Assembly: GCF_029784135.1 (NCBI RefSeq)
Contig: NC_073746.1
Span: 292,230,089 to 292,294,088, forward strand
Source: Toxorhynchites rutilus septentrionalis
Lineage: Eukaryota; Arthropoda; Insecta; Diptera; Culicidae
Length of the DNA: 64,000 bases
Direction of reading: 5' to 3'
The notes under the pieces were generated by a model. That model was not told the DNA's origin. It saw nothing but the letters and a program-made list of their open reading frames with translations, and made no database searches. Positions 50,516 through 64,000 of this stretch are shown in pieces (the first letter of the stretch is position 1; each line of letters begins with the position of its first letter). The translations under genes were made by a program, and so were the position numbers.

Positions 50516-50519
50516 TTCT

Positions 50520-53500
50520 TGACTGTTACAAATTTTGGTTCTATAACCGTAACTGCTTTAGAAAGCTTAGAATTTTCTCGTTTCTTGTTCACTACATATA
50601 TGCAGGTCACTTTAATTATCAACCAATAAACCATAATGTAAAAGTTTCACGTGTATCGACAAACAGTTAAGCGATGATAGTTCTCGTATCACATTTTCTC
50701 ACCAATTTTCAATGCCGTGAAATCAATTAACTAGCTAGTTTAGCGGTGGAGAACTGAACATAAGAGCACACTCAGCGTTACAAACATAAACAATCAAATC
50801 GCACCGACGGCAGTGTGTGATTTTGTTTACTAACCATCGGTTTGTCACGAATGGCGGAAAATACGAGACGAATGGAGAAAAATTGGCAGGAAAACAAAAT
50901 CTCCAATTGAACTAATTGGACGTGACTATAGGCCCACATGTCATTGAACCTCGCATAACCACATGGCGTTGAGCGTTTTGGGCGACTTGTCGCGTGCGTT
51001 GTGCGCTGTATGCATTTTTTATTTCGGTTTAATATTTGTGTAACCTTTACGATCATCCGCGGCACGATGTCACTTCAAGGAAGACTGTGGGTCGGGTAGA
51101 CACTGCTGGTTTCTATGATTTGAGACTCATATTTTATTGCGGAACTTTGTTGAATCAACGACTAGGGCTTCATCAGTGGATGGATATTGCCAAACGCAAA
51201 CCAAACAAATTGACCGTTTGGGGACTACGGTTATGGTTTCGTAGTTTGAGTTAATTAATGATTTGTGCCTTATTGTTTTTTCCAACGTGATGATAGTTTA
51301 ATAATCAGACTATATTTATTTGTGAGTAACAACAAGCCTGTTCAAGAAGTTTTTTTTCTTTCGATGCACATGGATAATGCCACACGATCAAAAACTATAA
51401 GACTACATCGTGAGAAAATTTCGTTATGTACATGTGAACTTCCGAGAACCGGCGAAAGAGAAAAAGAGACTCAAAATTTGTTTTGTGTTTTTCAGCTCAA
51501 TTCACACCACATCAAGGTTATTCATTATATATTCACGCTCTCTCTCTATATCCGATGAGTTGCCAAACAAACAGCTGTCCTTTGTGGTGTTTCGAAGGCC
51601 CAGATATTTTTGGGGGGTAAGTTCTGATGATGCAAGATCATGACATTGAATTCGAAAGCCGACACTACGACAATTGCAATGTTTTGATGTATAAATAATC
51701 CGGCGCGTATTCGATCGCGCCGCGGCACTTAACAGAGAGATCGTTGATCTCTTCTTTGTTAAAAAATGCAGGCGTGTTTCTGAAGACAGTGTACTGAAAC
51801 ATTCGTCTCACATTCTTCATTCATTTATTCGAAGGTAGCGATGGCTCAATTTTCATGAATGGCCCAACATTGATACACCTTCAACCATGTCATCATCAAA
51901 AGTAATGCTCCGGATATGAACAAACCTGAGATATATTTCAAGTTCTGCAGTTTCCATCAATTCACTTCTATATTTCACAGACTATCGCCTGACAAAATGT
52001 GGAATGCTTTCAAGGCCAGCTCAGAGTTTGTCTGTGCCGGGCGCAAACACGTTTCAAATTGCAACAGAACGGGCCTTCGTTGAACCTACTAACGTCCGTC
52101 CATGGTCTGGCAACTATCTTCTTAAACCAGTTTGTAACAGTGCTAGTCGGACTTCTACAAAGTGAATAGCTCGTTGACTAAGTATGGTGGATTGAATTGG
52201 CTAGTCACATGGAGAGAAGGTTATGTGATTCGTGAAATGAAAGTGGATTTTACATAGCATTTGACTAAGATCTACTGCTTTGCAGCGAGTGTGTAAATAT
52301 GCGAAAAAAAAACGGCGATTACGTGTATAGTGAGTCAGTACTACTGGCTACTTTTCTCCTGTGCTACCATTTTTGACATGGACTGTACTGTTAGTTTTAA
52401 GAAAGTCTCCAAGGGTCTATTCTGAACTAACTTAATTAGCATTTGATATTCATAGCATCAGGTGTATTTGTAGTAGTGGTTGCTTTACACGAAAATAAGC
52501 AAACTCCCATTTGTTTCAAGTTTCAGTTCATACGTGATGGACTGTTCTGTCGATGCATGGATGTTACTGTTTATCGGTCTAATTACACTATCAGAATATC
52601 TATTTTGCTTTGCTCATTTCATAACACTGTTACCGAGGTGAAACATATAACCTAGTGCAGCCCGATACCGGTCGGCTTTTTGATAGGAGGCTACAAACGC
52701 TACCAAACAGACTGAAAAATGTTATTCATTTGAAAACCTTGCCCACGAAGGAAAAAACCGTGAGCATTTTTGGTTCTGTGTACTTCTTTTTTACAATTTT
52801 GTACCTACTCGAAAATCATCGGTTCCTAAATCTTATCTAATTGACAGACGGTATCAGATGTGTTTCTTGTTCATAAACCGGATGTGTATGTTTCAACAGA
52901 ATAATAAGGATAATGTATATACACAACACATTACAATTCTGACGAAAAAAATTGCGTGAATGCATACGAGGGTAAGCTGAGAAGTTCTCGCCATGCTCAT
53001 AGTTAATACTGCTTCAAATAAGAATAGGGAATATCGGGGTAAAACCGACACTGTGCATAAAACACCTTCTGACTTTTCCAGTTAAAAGCCATTTTTGCAA
53101 ATTTTCTGATGACCTTTGTACACATTTGCCATTTCTTACGTTTCGGGTCACCATACAGCCGCTGAAGTCGCGTTTTTGTCAGAACAAACAACAAAACAAA
53201 ATCGATCATCAAACTGGAAACAGGCCGTGTAAAATTTCGCTAGTGGAATTTAAGTTTTTTTTGTCGGAACATTTTGTAAAATTCAATACCTCTGTGACTC
53301 TAATTCAACTTAGATCATTGTTCAGTGTATGCTGTGAGAAAATGAGTGGTTTTGTTGCTTATAGATGCTCAAAAGTTTTGTTTTGAAATTTTGAGTCCGT
53401 TCGGGGTAAAATCGATACCTTAAGTCAGGGTAAAACCGATAACCAGTTTGTGGCTTATTTGCAGGAAAAACGTGTCATCATTATTTGTTGTAGATGTCTC

Positions 53501-53965
53501 GTGTTTAGGTTTTGAAGACAAAACGGCATAGCCGGTCTGATATTTAGATGAAAACAGCCAAAGCCAACATTGAGTAGAGCATGCAGCATCAGCAGCGAAA
53601 ACTATGGGGTTCAAAAAAAAGGAAAGGTTTCGCTTGTAGTCGAAATACATCAATTTGTTTGGGTTCTATCATTCAAAATACGTATCATTTGCAACTATTC
53701 CTCCCTCATCCAAGTGTTCCCTTTCCAAGTATTCACATGGTATATAGCAGTGGCGTCGACCGGGATGGCGGGGGGTGTGGACCGCCCCCGGGTACACGAT
53801 TTGTGGGGTGCAGAATGAGCCTAATAAATATGATAGTTTTTCCTTTTGTGGTGGGTAGGGGGTGCGTAAATCAACACTTCTACGCTGGGTGCGACACCAG
53901 ATCTTCCACCCTAGGTGCAATTGTTTCACTTTTCTGGCGATTTTGGAGACTTTGCTCTAATATCT
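50520..53965. other. Unassigned sequence
   Basis: A long stretch without a recognised gene. 53034-53460 contains three GGGGTAAAACCGA-like words reminiscent of the pogo-type ends at 22140, and 53740-53900 has C/G-rich GGGGTGTGGACCGCCCCCGG-type repeat sequence. Short frames on both strands show no family features. Confidence 0.35.
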
Positions 53966-53973
53966 TGAAATGC

Positions 53974-54575
53974 TTAATGCACTGATGATATAACTATAAA
54001 ATTGATATCACAATTGCTTCTTTAGAGTAATCCCTTGGTTTCACTATCACTTCATTTGAGAATTACAGTTGAATCATTACATAATAGGAAAAAATCCATC
54101 CAAAATCCAAAATCCACTCATTATTGTTTGTGTTTGACGTTTGCTTAGCGTGAGCACGTAGAATTTACCCGTTTATAAATATTTAAATTTCTCCCGTGTT
54201 TCATCAGTTCTCATCATCGATAACAGTTAACTGTGATTGCTTGGTAAGTGTTTCGCAGTTGACTATAGCATATACCGCTCTGAATCATATTTCGGACGCT
54301 TAAGGCAAAACAGATATAAACTTTATGCACAGGTATTATTTGGTTGATATTTTTAATTAATTAGTTCAATATGCTTTTAAGCTTCCTACTTTGGTACCTA
54401 TTTGATTGAAAACATAAAAAAATCATCGAATAGAATGCTTTTCAAATGAAGCGAAAAAGGATCAAACTTCGGACAGATTGAATTCAAATTTCGGACACTT
54501 TATTTTGTAATTTACCATCCCTTGCTCTAAAGAAGCAATTGTAATATCATTTTGATAGTTATATCAGTGCATTAA
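53974..54575. mobile_element. MITE-like element with about 63-bp inverted ends
   Basis: 602 bp. The left end TTAATGCACTGATGATATAA and the right end (inverse TTAATGCACTGATATAACTA) extend through CAATTGCTTCTTTAGAG. No coding. Confidence 0.75.
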
Positions 54576-54593
54576 GGTATTATTTGGTTAACA

Positions 54594-54595
<2 letters not shown>

Positions 54596-54669
<74 letters not shown>
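54596..54669. repeat. (TA)n microsatellite
   Basis: About 74 uninterrupted bases of alternating TA, 20 bp beyond the end of the 53974-54575 element. Confidence 0.97.
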
Positions 54670-54671
<2 letters not shown>

Positions 54672-56453
54672 TTATAAGCGAAACCAGGCTTAACCTTCAA
54701 AACCATCAACACAGAGCACGTGTTGTCGAGCGGGTAGTCATTGAACGAGGGTAATGATTTAAAGCAGGGTGATTTTATTGGGAGTGGCAATACGTGTTTT
54801 TTCTTGCCTGAACGTAAGTCAACTAAAAAAACTCGACCACGGGAGCTACAAATGAATTTCAAATGACTATATTCATTCGTTGGCGCATCAACAATACATA
54901 TGAACTCGGCGAAAGAGAAAGAGAAAGATATCAAACTGATCAATAGTGGAAATTAAATGAAATTGATGTAATTGAGGCCGTGCCCAGAGAATTAGGAATT
55001 GCATTTGCGACCCGGACATGTTTGACGCTGTCAAATTCAGTGTATTAGTATATGGATGCCTTAGGGCCGAACTATTCAAATAAATAACCATAAAAGGATA
55101 CATAGGAGAGCTCTTCATATGAAAACGAACTTTTATTAGCAAGCCTCATACGAGAGTCGGAGAGGTCGGCTGTCATCTTCAGTAATTACGGATGGTTTAT
55201 GAGCACAATTCTGGAATTATTCACCTTGCATGTATGAGAAGAATAAAAGTTTTTCTGAAGGCACTAGCAAGCTCTATGCAAAATGGACTAAATGCTAATC
55301 ACAATTACGGCACTTTCGTCATAGAAAAATTGCGTGAAGCATGAATCATGCTGATATATTCTTCTTGTTATCCTGATTTGGTTTTCTCTGAGTTTCATCT
55401 GTTCCCTAACCTTGAGAAATTTTTACGGGATTTTTGATTTGGGCAAATGGTAGAACTAGTATGATACGTGATATAATTATCGACGATTAGTTGATAAAAC
55501 AATTTTTCTCTATTCTGAGGATGGATGATTATTCTAATAGGTTGTAATAGGATTAATAGTCTTAAATAAATTAACAGCGAATGGTTTTAATGACATGAAG
55601 ATATTCACTATTCAAATCAATTGAGGAACTTTCATTGTTTTTTTTTTAATATTTTAGTTTTGAGCTATGGCGAATGACAGTGGCAGTGAGAGATAGTTTC
55701 GGAAAGAAATCCGAAATCATTAATTATTAATGCTGTCACAGAAATACACTACGTTTCATAACGTCAGAACCACTTATTTTTTTCGAGTTTTCAGAGATAT
55801 GTAAGAGCACGATTGAAATGAAGTATATATGTTTGATTGTTGTAAAAGTTGTTGTTGATTTTGTAAAAGAGTGAGAGTTTTTCCATCTGGTTCTATAGTT
55901 ATGAAATCTCTAGAGTTTTTTGTTTTTCAAATGTTTCGTTCTAGTGCAGTAGCGCACTACGTAAATAAATTGAAAATTAACCGAGAAATTACCGATGGGA
56001 GGATGTAATCGCTTTTTTCCACGAGTATTCACCCCCTATATAGAAATCAAAGACGTAATCTTATGTCAAAACACGACATGGAATCGATAGGATGTCATAA
56101 CCGAACAGTATTGCTTATCTGTATGTGTTGGATTGCGAACACTAGATCGGAGGCTCACGGTTCTTCGGTGAGAACGTGCCTTTGGGAATTTGAATTTGCA
56201 GGTTCATAACAGAAACTTTTTTGAAAAAATTGTTCTGAAAAGAACTGATGAATCAACCAGTGGGAGCGCTGAAGTAATATAAGAAGTGTTTCTCGATTAT
56301 AACTGAATAAAGTTTCAAGCACGTGTCACAATAAAATAGCTCAATTTCCAATTGTTCGTTGTTAATGACACACAGTAGAATTCCGATTATCCGCGGAAGC
56401 GATTTCCTTAGTCATTCTATATGTTTATTCTCTTTTGTTCTGTTCTGTTTCAC
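54670..56453. other. Unassigned sequence
   Basis: AT-rich; the reading frames are short and unrecognised. Confidence 0.35.
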
Positions 56454-56667
56454 ATTCCCCCTTATTCCACGCGGCGAATGACGTGGGATAGCAAAGTTGC
56501 TCGCTCCATTGTGGAAGCTACCTTACTTTTCAACATCTTTTTGATACCGATTTAGTCGATAACATATGAGGACACGACTTCAAATCTCACCTAGCCACGC
56601 CATTCGCCTACGGGAATGTAGTGACTTGAGCCATCTCACGTCATTCGCCGCACGGAATAAAGGGGAT
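56454..56667. mobile_element. MITE, compact copy
   Basis: About 214 bp. The left end ATTCCCCCTTATTCCACGCG pairs with the inverse right end ATCCCCTTTATTCCGTGCGG, continuing through GCGAATGACGTG. Related to 205-1030. Confidence 0.75.
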
Positions 56668-58534
56668 TATCTGACCACTGTTATACACGAGGTTTTCGTT
56701 ATTCGCGGTGACCTTCGGGTTGTAAATAATAGTTGATTGCACAGAATATCACACACTAGCGATTGGCAACTGTAGGTCAATTAACGGAATCTTGAAGATC
56801 GGAAACATATTATCAACGTTGATAACAATTCACACATGTCCAGGTAACGTAACGTTCAACGTCAACATATAACGTAAGATTTGACATTTGCCTTTACGTT
56901 GCATTTCGTTGACATTTAATGGATTTTCTAATTTAACCTAGTGTATCTTGCAGTCTCTGAACAAAAAGTGATGTAATCACATGAAACTTGAAATACGTTC
57001 ATAAATTTGATGATCTATGAATGATGACGACGAGAGCTAGGCTATATTTGACTACAATCAGGACACGGGAACTCGTATTTTGATCGCCCACGCGTACACG
57101 CACACGTGCGGATTGTGTTCGATTTATCATTAATCATAATTCTCTCGCGACATCTCGCGTTTCGTACATGCTTTATGTTTCAGTATGCTCCCATGAGTTT
57201 CTAAGGCACTTATTTTGTGGAGCACTTCTAATCTTCTGAAAACTGAAACCTCACTAACTCCTGTGAAGTCACTGTTGGATGTGAGGAAAATACTTGGTTC
57301 GCATTTGAAGTTCTATCCAGAAGGCATTATTTTCTTGAAGCTTACCGTTGATATCTCTGGGGGAAAATTGCATGTACTCAAACATAATACAAACGACCCA
57401 TCTAGATGGGGCAATATACTTTTCATCCCAACATAACGCGATAGTGGAATACACACTGGCACTGGTTAACCAACCAGTTAACCATTTACTAGACCGTAAC
57501 CCGTTAGACCAAGCTCGTAGTAAAGACTAACTAACCGAAGGAAAGTAGTGAGACTCGAATGATCATTTGCCGCGATATCTGTGAGTCAACGATCGGGTGT
57601 TATGTCACATATCTTACTATTTCTGCATACAGAAATTTACTAATTTCCGCCAATCGATAGATTAGTATTACTAACGATAATGCTTGTTTCGTTTGTTTAC
57701 ACTCAAATCACCGCACGAGAGATTCAGCCGGATGATCTTCTCATCCCCTCCCACGGTGGGAATAAGTTAGCGAACCGTGGAAAACTGCACTCTTGATCTT
57801 TAATTACCGTACGAGGGATCCCTCAGCCGTACGTTCTTCAACTGAGTAGACACAGGAACGATCGTTGCCACTATTTTCGCTGTTTCGTAAACGTTTTGCA
57901 ATACTGTTGCGCGCGACTGATTCAATCCGTCCGAATCGGTGGCAGACTTTCAACTAACTGCAGCAAGCACGAGGTAACGCCAGAGAGACCGCAATTCGTA
58001 CTGAACTGAGGTTGAGCCATCATAACCCTTGAAAAGAAAAATACGAGTTCAAAAGTGTCTCTTCTTAGATTTCCTTCGCTCTATGAGAGGCACCAGCAGA
58101 ACGTGGACACATAAATACGAAAAACCTGCCGTGTGGAGTCAACATGTTTGCACATTGGAGAGACGAACTAATAACGATAATGGCCTGCTAAAGAAACTGA
58201 GCTGCGGGCTGATAAATGTGGCTAGTGAGGTTGGTCAGTGTGTAGTAAAACTTGTTGCCAAATGATGACCGTTGTAATGATCATTGTACTCGAAAGAAAA
58301 ATATAAACAGCATGAAATGGGATCCATAGCAGTGTGAAATGGAGACCGCTGTTAATTTGCTGATGAGAATCAATACAATGCAAGTCATATTTATCACTGC
58401 ACTTTCTATGAAATTCATTCTTATAATCAATAACAAGGTATTTAATATGTTTTTGTTCGCACACACGCACACACGCTCGCGACTGCTATAATTTTATTTC
58501 TGTAAGTGCATGGAGCAATTTCACGTCAAATCAT
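56668..58534. other. Unassigned sequence
   Basis: No gene recognised. A 73-codon plus-strand frame at 57215 has no family features. Confidence 0.35.
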
Positions 58535-58812
58535 ACCAATGAAACACAGATTTCTGCATTACTCGAGAATTAATCAAGCAAACGAAACAAAATTTGGCAT
58601 ATGAAGGTTTTAGGGAGCAATAAATGTTTCTATGGCGGTTCGATACTAAGGGCAAGAGGGCTGACATACAAATGGCATGACACACCTCCTTCCCCTAGAT
58701 TGAAGAGAGGGTCCCATAAAAATAACACATATATTTCAACCAAACATATTCATGAAAATATGAAAAAATAAATAAATTCGGGAGCGACGAAGTTTGCCGG
58801 GCCAGATAGTTT
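58535..58812 (+). mobile_element. Helitron 3' fragment
   Basis: It contains CTCGAGAATTAATCAAGCAA and ends ACGAAGTTTGCCGGGCCAG then ATAG, a mutated copy of the Helitron terminus at 40643. The 5' end is missing. Confidence 0.65.
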
Positions 58813-61800
58813 TCTATATAAATGAAATTAATAATAACTATACCCATCAATCTAGTGATTGGAAAGGATTAAGATTTGGGACTAGGATGGAGCGAGTGGG
58901 GTATTTTTTTTATGAGGAGGGAAATGATCTACATCAGGGGTAGCCAAACTTTTGGGCATTACGGGCGATTAATTGTTCAAATGTTAGGCTTCGGTCCACC
59001 AAAGTCGACTGTATCAAAAAGTCATTAAAAAATGAATGTAGTACTCGACGATAAAACAAAGTTTCGACCCTCCTGTACTCGCGCTCAAAGTAATAACTCG
59101 TATACTCACGCACGGTGTCACAGACTCTGCGTGTCTCGGTAATTTTGCTATTTTGTATTTGTAGGTATTTAGCTTAAGTAAACAAGATATAATCAAATGA
59201 AAAAAATTATAGGAGGTTGTGCCCAAGATACGACCGCATTGTTGACGTAGAACTACGCTGTTATTTTATATAAGTCGCTTATTTATACCTTCGGATGTTA
59301 TTCTATTATGCTGTGTATTTTAGAAACAACTGGTTAGTAGAATAATCTCTGAAATAAGTTTTTCATTGTAGAATCAGTAGACGATAATTGATTGGTGATT
59401 CATTTTTGCTCTCGCAAAACAATACACTATCTGATCGTATGTCGCAATTTATTTCATGTCAATGCATTGTAAACTTACCTCCAACGCTATTCCGGTGGCC
59501 TTTTTCGCAATTGACTTAAACTCGGCTACAGTCGATTATATACATGTTGCACCAACACCATCATTCCACATCTCATAACTACACTAATATATCTTTGGCA
59601 CTGCATGGAAACAACAACAATGACAAAATCGTTCGTACAACGTAAACCAAGCGCCAAACAAGCGTTCGCCATAGCATGCATACAGAGCCATACATTGGTG
59701 GTTTGAAACTACTAGGAACATAAACACTTCTCATAATTTTGCGCTATTCTCAACCGAAACACTTCTGTTATTATTACTGACCACGGATAAAGTTGCATTA
59801 CTTTCTCATGCTCGACATAAGCGCAGCTGTCATCCTTAGTGGAGGATGTTCTACTACTGGCAAGCGATCCCAAATAACTTATAACATTCCAGTGAGACAT
59901 TCAAGTTACTCGGTATACCCCAAATAATTTTTTGGCGCACAACTTTAACGCCTGCTTCGCCATAACGTCAGTTTAATGCATTGATGCATTCTCAAAGGCA
60001 CCAACGAAGCCCTTATGATGACGGAAAACGAACAATGTTAACTGCTTGGAAAAAGACTGAATTATGACACACAGCTTGTACTCTGCTGTAACACTCATCG
60101 ATGCGAATTCGCTGATGAGTTTGTCAAGAGCGATCGCCTTCACCACCAGCGGGGGGAGCTTGATTTAGGTTGCTGCCTGGGTAACGGCGTTTACATTTTC
60201 GATTTTTTTTAGGAAAATGGAAACGCTTTAAGTTTTCATGAATTTTAACCATTTACAAACCAGGGGATTCTAATGTATAGCATATTAAACAAATCTTACG
60301 GAATTTCCGATTCGTTTAGTATGTGAATCGGCAAAATCCGTTCGTGGCAAAAATAGTTATTAACGTTAACTTTATTTCATAAAAACGTGACTTGTTTTCT
60401 GATATGGCACCCTTAATGAAAGACGTAGTTCTACGTCAAAAACTCCAGAAAATATTTTTTCTTCAGCTTCATTCAGTCGTTTAATTCGCTCTCTTCAACA
60501 AAATTTTTAATTCTCGTTCTGTGTGACCATGTACTCGAGTATAGGAGGGTTAATTAAAAGAAAATATGCCATACTAATAAATATTAAATGATAAATAAGT
60601 CTATAAAATAAAAATACCGGTTACTAAATAATTGATAAGTAATATTCTATGTTCTGTAAAATCTTATCAATCAATACATATTATTTTTGAGGAAATTGTG
60701 ATTTATGAAGTATTTATTTTCCATAAAAATATACCCAAGATGATTGTTATATTCCTCAATTATGTATGAAATCTAGAGATGGAACGGATATCCGGTAACT
60801 ATCCGGCTTGTGCGACCATTATTTGCTATCCTGCCGAATACCGGATAGTGCTCACTCGATTAGAGTAGAAAATATTATTAGAAAATAATGAATAATTTCT
60901 CATTAACACGAGATTAATCATGTTTTTTTTTTCAAAATAGGGTTAATATTAACTCATAACATTAATACATTAACACTATTACTTTTATTATATTTTTTTC
61001 TCCAACCGATTATTAACCAACCAGTCTCAGAGAACAGTCTTTCATTGCAAACACTACAAGCAGTTGAAAGATAAACTCTAGCAAACCTTGCCAATCGAGG
61101 GTAGTGCTTAGATTATGAAGACCAACAAGCGTAAGGAACGTTATTGCGATCAATTCGAGATGTTTTCGCATAACAGTCGATTTCGTTAGTAATGGATTTT
61201 TTTTAAATGGGAACTACCTTTTTCATTTACCACTTCATTGAAACTGTCCTAAAAGGTGTCATGAGCTTCGCGTGTAAAGTTTAATTCAGTTTCGTCTCTT
61301 CAGCTTCGTTTAATATGATTTGTGGTGAAGTAAGTTTACCCTCTCTTAGATTATCATTCCTGAAGACCGTTCCGAGTATTTCGCCAATGAAAATAATTGA
61401 TTGATGTTCTTTACTTATTCGAATTCGTATTACTGACTGTTACACGACTAGTATTAAAATTATTTCAATATATCCACAAAAATTTCATAATTGTAATACA
61501 AAATCCTAAACAGAAAAAAATCTGTTCAATATTCCTATTATATATTTTTTATTATATTATATTTTTGTATTTTTTGAAGCGATAGAATCTCATAGAATAG
61601 AGTTGTTTCTCGAACGTTATGTGTTGCGAATTGCATATGTTGCCGAAATGTTTCCCAAAGGAAAAAATATCAGGAATGCAACATGCAAACCAAACAGCTT
61701 GGAAAATTATGCTGACAGCTTTCACCCGATTGTATGTATAACAGCAAAATAGAACTAACGAACAAAATTCTGTTCAACTAGAATTACATAATAGGGCCCA

Positions 61801-63045
61801 ATATTAAATTTTAGAAATTTCTAAAGCGTTTTTCTAATCATGACTATATTCATTGAAAGTGATCTGCACAATTAATTCAAATGACTCATCATAGTTTTAA
61901 AATCAAAATAACAATACTTCATTGAAACTCGCATGCGCAGTCTTCAAAGGCGAAGCTTTCTCCAAAAAAAAAAATAGATTTTATTGATTCTCGAAACCTT
62001 ATGTCGGATGTTTCCAGCATTTTTAATTGGAAATTGGAAATTGTTCCTAGAGACAATTCAAAGTTATTACAAGTTATGGTCGAACAGCTGGATGTGTTAA
62101 TATAAAATAAATAACAATCTGAAAGAAAATATCAAAACGGAAACTTTAATGAAGAAATATCTACTCTTACAACTAATATGTTTTATTGAGGTTAGCATTA
62201 ACAGCTTATAAAATGATCACGGCGAAAGGTGGAGGGATATTTAACACGTTCGTCGCCCAATGCGCTGTTTTTGAGTTTCTCGCGAGGCCCAAATTGCGGA
62301 TGATTCATTAAATGAAGACCAAACTTAGTTTGTAGACAACCTTTACATGATCTAGTGAAATTCCTTTCTATGTGAAGACGAATTGATAACAATAGCGAAT
62401 GCCAAAGTCATATCATACGGGTATCGCAAAAAACTCCAGTACAAACCTTCTGTACTACAAATTGATAAAAAGTAAAGTATAAATATTATATTAATATGAT
62501 CATGATTTTTTTATTTTTCTCCATATCCTATAGTTACATTTAGGTGCCTACGCTGTAGTTTTGAAAATCCTATTAAATTTGAACGAGGAAAGTGTCACCC
62601 ATATCTGGGTGACGGGGCGACGAAAAGGTTAATCCATTGTGTTTGGAGGTGACACTATCCTAGACCAGCTGGCGGGCGCCTAGGCATACTTACGCGGGCG
62701 ACCGGTAGACCGCGGATTACCGTTTGGCCATTCCTAGTCTAGATAATAGGTAGTACTTAATTTTATTAATGTCATTCTTCTGAGTCTTCTGTGAAACTAA
62801 ACTGAGTTTTCACTAAAATCGCATAAATCAAATACAGCATTGAAACGACGCATGATGTTGGTTATGGCTTATGATGGTTCATTACCATGCAACGTGGCAG
62901 GCGAAAAAAATCGGAGGTTTTGAATCATAACCAAGAATGACGTTGTCTAAAAGATCAGTTTGGCAGCAAACACGGATTTCGCGTTCTTTCATCTTTAATT
63001 CAATGTTTCCAATCCTAGTAGCTCACATTTATTCTAGCAGGGCGA
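58813..63045. other. Unassigned AT-rich sequence
   Basis: No gene supported. 61620-61800 shares short words (GAAATGTTTCCCA, AGGGCCCAATA) with 35280-35380, which marks an old repeat. 60783-60850 contains inverted GGATATCCGGTAACTATCCG-type words. Confidence 0.35.
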
Positions 63046-63049
63046 CAGA

Positions 63050-63550
63050 TTGACCGGGACGCGAAGCACGAATTTACGCTGAACGACAAACAAGCGATCG
63101 GTTACGATATTGTGAAACGGGTCCCAGATGATTGAACCCATCGAACCAAACTGACATACAGGGATTGCAGTGTGTATGGATCTTCAAACTCTTTTGTCAA
63201 ATTTCCAATAGTACTAAGCTGTCGTCGTGCCTTCACGATTACCTGGCACTTCGAAACACTGAAAGATACAAACTTGACTAGTAACTCCTGAAGCCGGCCA
63301 CAATCTTTTTCGTTATAATAAATTGTGACAAAGATTTTTGTGTCGCCTACGTACACAAAATAGCACCCGTAAATATCCGGGAATACTACAGGGCCAAGAC
63401 TATTTCCTTGAGGTACTCCTGAGGGGTTACAGAACCAGTCTGAAGTTGAAAATCAAATCTTGACCACAAGAGGTCTATTGCAGGGATACGATTCAAGTCC
63501 CTCAACAAATTTTTGTTGCGTCATCATTCCTTGCTGAACCGATAGAAATG
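63050..63550 (-). pseudogene. Jockey-type reverse transcriptase fragment
   Basis: On the minus strand SGVPQGNSLGPVVF-like residues (in a shifted frame near 63400-63420) precede YVGDTKIFVTIYYNEKDCGR. YVGD stands where the catalytic YADD box belongs. LTKEFEDPYTLQSLYVSLVR follows, a stretch typical of the connection after the RT core in mosquito jockey elements. Frames are broken and the second catalytic position is altered, so this is a dead fragment. Confidence 0.7.
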
Positions 63551-63773
63551 ATTTTTTTCCCTTTCGATCTGCTCGATTTGCGGACCCGAATTAAGTCATG
63601 GATCATGAAATGATATTCTGTAAAATTATTGTGTAATAGTAATTTTTGTGTAATTTTCTATGGTCTCAACAAAAATTCTCTTAGTTCTAGTTTGGAAATG
63701 AAAAAAAAGGTTGTTAGAAAAAGTTCTAATCCTTAAATATGTCCATTTTGCGAAGTACGAGATGTCTGTACCC

Positions 63774-64000
63774 ACCCTTAGAAAAATCCTCGGTCGAAAA
63801 CTACTAAATACATTTGGTAATGCAAAATTAGTAGAATGTACAAATTTTTTTGTACATATTGTCAACAAACCCGCATCCATACCAGAGATTAGTATATTTT
63901 ACTCGATAACATTAGTAAGCTTGTATATTGTCATATCTGAAAATTGGTGGGAAAAGCGCGTATTAACCATTTTCATTGTTCCCATAAGGCAATACGGAGG
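63774..64000. mobile_element. MITE, copy cut by the window end
   Basis: Reverse-complement relative of 38484-38884: it shares ATCCTCGGTCGAAAACTAC, TTTGTACATATTGTCAAC and TCGATAACATTAGTAAGCTT. It continues past the end of the window. Confidence 0.75.

Overview
The window looks like nuclear DNA from an insect, most probably a culicine mosquito (Aedes/Culex type). The reasons are short introns of about 55-80 bp with canonical GT-AG ends, TATA promoters with a TCAGT-type initiator, dipteran-like proteins, and a very heavy load of nested DNA transposons, Helitrons and non-LTR fragments. The genus is inferred, not proven. Only six cellular genes are supported; almost everything else that can be recognised is mobile DNA.

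Genes. Three ubiquitin loci lie within 26 kb. A 19-unit polyubiquitin gene (1174-5511, minus) has a 5'UTR intron, TATA box and possible heat-shock element. A strongly diverged two-unit ubiquitin gene (7476-7940, minus) has the same promoter/intron layout. A diverged single-unit ubiquitin gene (26573-26809, plus) has no intron. A PDCD2L/trus-like gene (27691-29161, minus, three exons) follows. Next is the proteasome alpha-3 (20S alpha7) gene PSMA3 (33192-34255, plus, five exons). It converges on the 3' half of an organic solute transporter alpha gene (34532-35186, minus, four exons) whose 5' half was not found. Ubiquitin precursors supply the tag and PSMA3 builds the 20S proteasome, so the locus is enriched for the ubiquitin-proteasome system; whether that has meaning or is chance cannot be told from one window.

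Mobile DNA. 9.4-21.5 kb holds a giant imperfect palindrome: two arms of about 5.4-5.5 kb around a 209-bp spacer, each carrying hAT-like, Tc1, mariner and MITE remnants, and centred on an element with CCCAGCAAACATTAAATCG ends. 22.1-26.0 kb is a pogo-like element interrupted by a MITE, a Helitron and an RNase-H-bearing LINE. 29.4-31.2 kb holds MITEs nested three deep. 36-50 kb contains two full-length but broken mariner copies with different terminal repeats, two related D,D41D-spaced transposase remnants, Helitrons, a LINE endonuclease fragment and a split Tc1. 50-64 kb is mostly unrecognised AT-rich sequence with a few MITEs, a long (TA)n tract and a jockey-like reverse transcriptase fragment.

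The most noteworthy items are the higher-order 456-bp dimer structure of the polyubiquitin gene, the diverged ubiquitin genes beside it, and the giant palindrome. All identities, splice sites and boundaries were read by eye without alignments.
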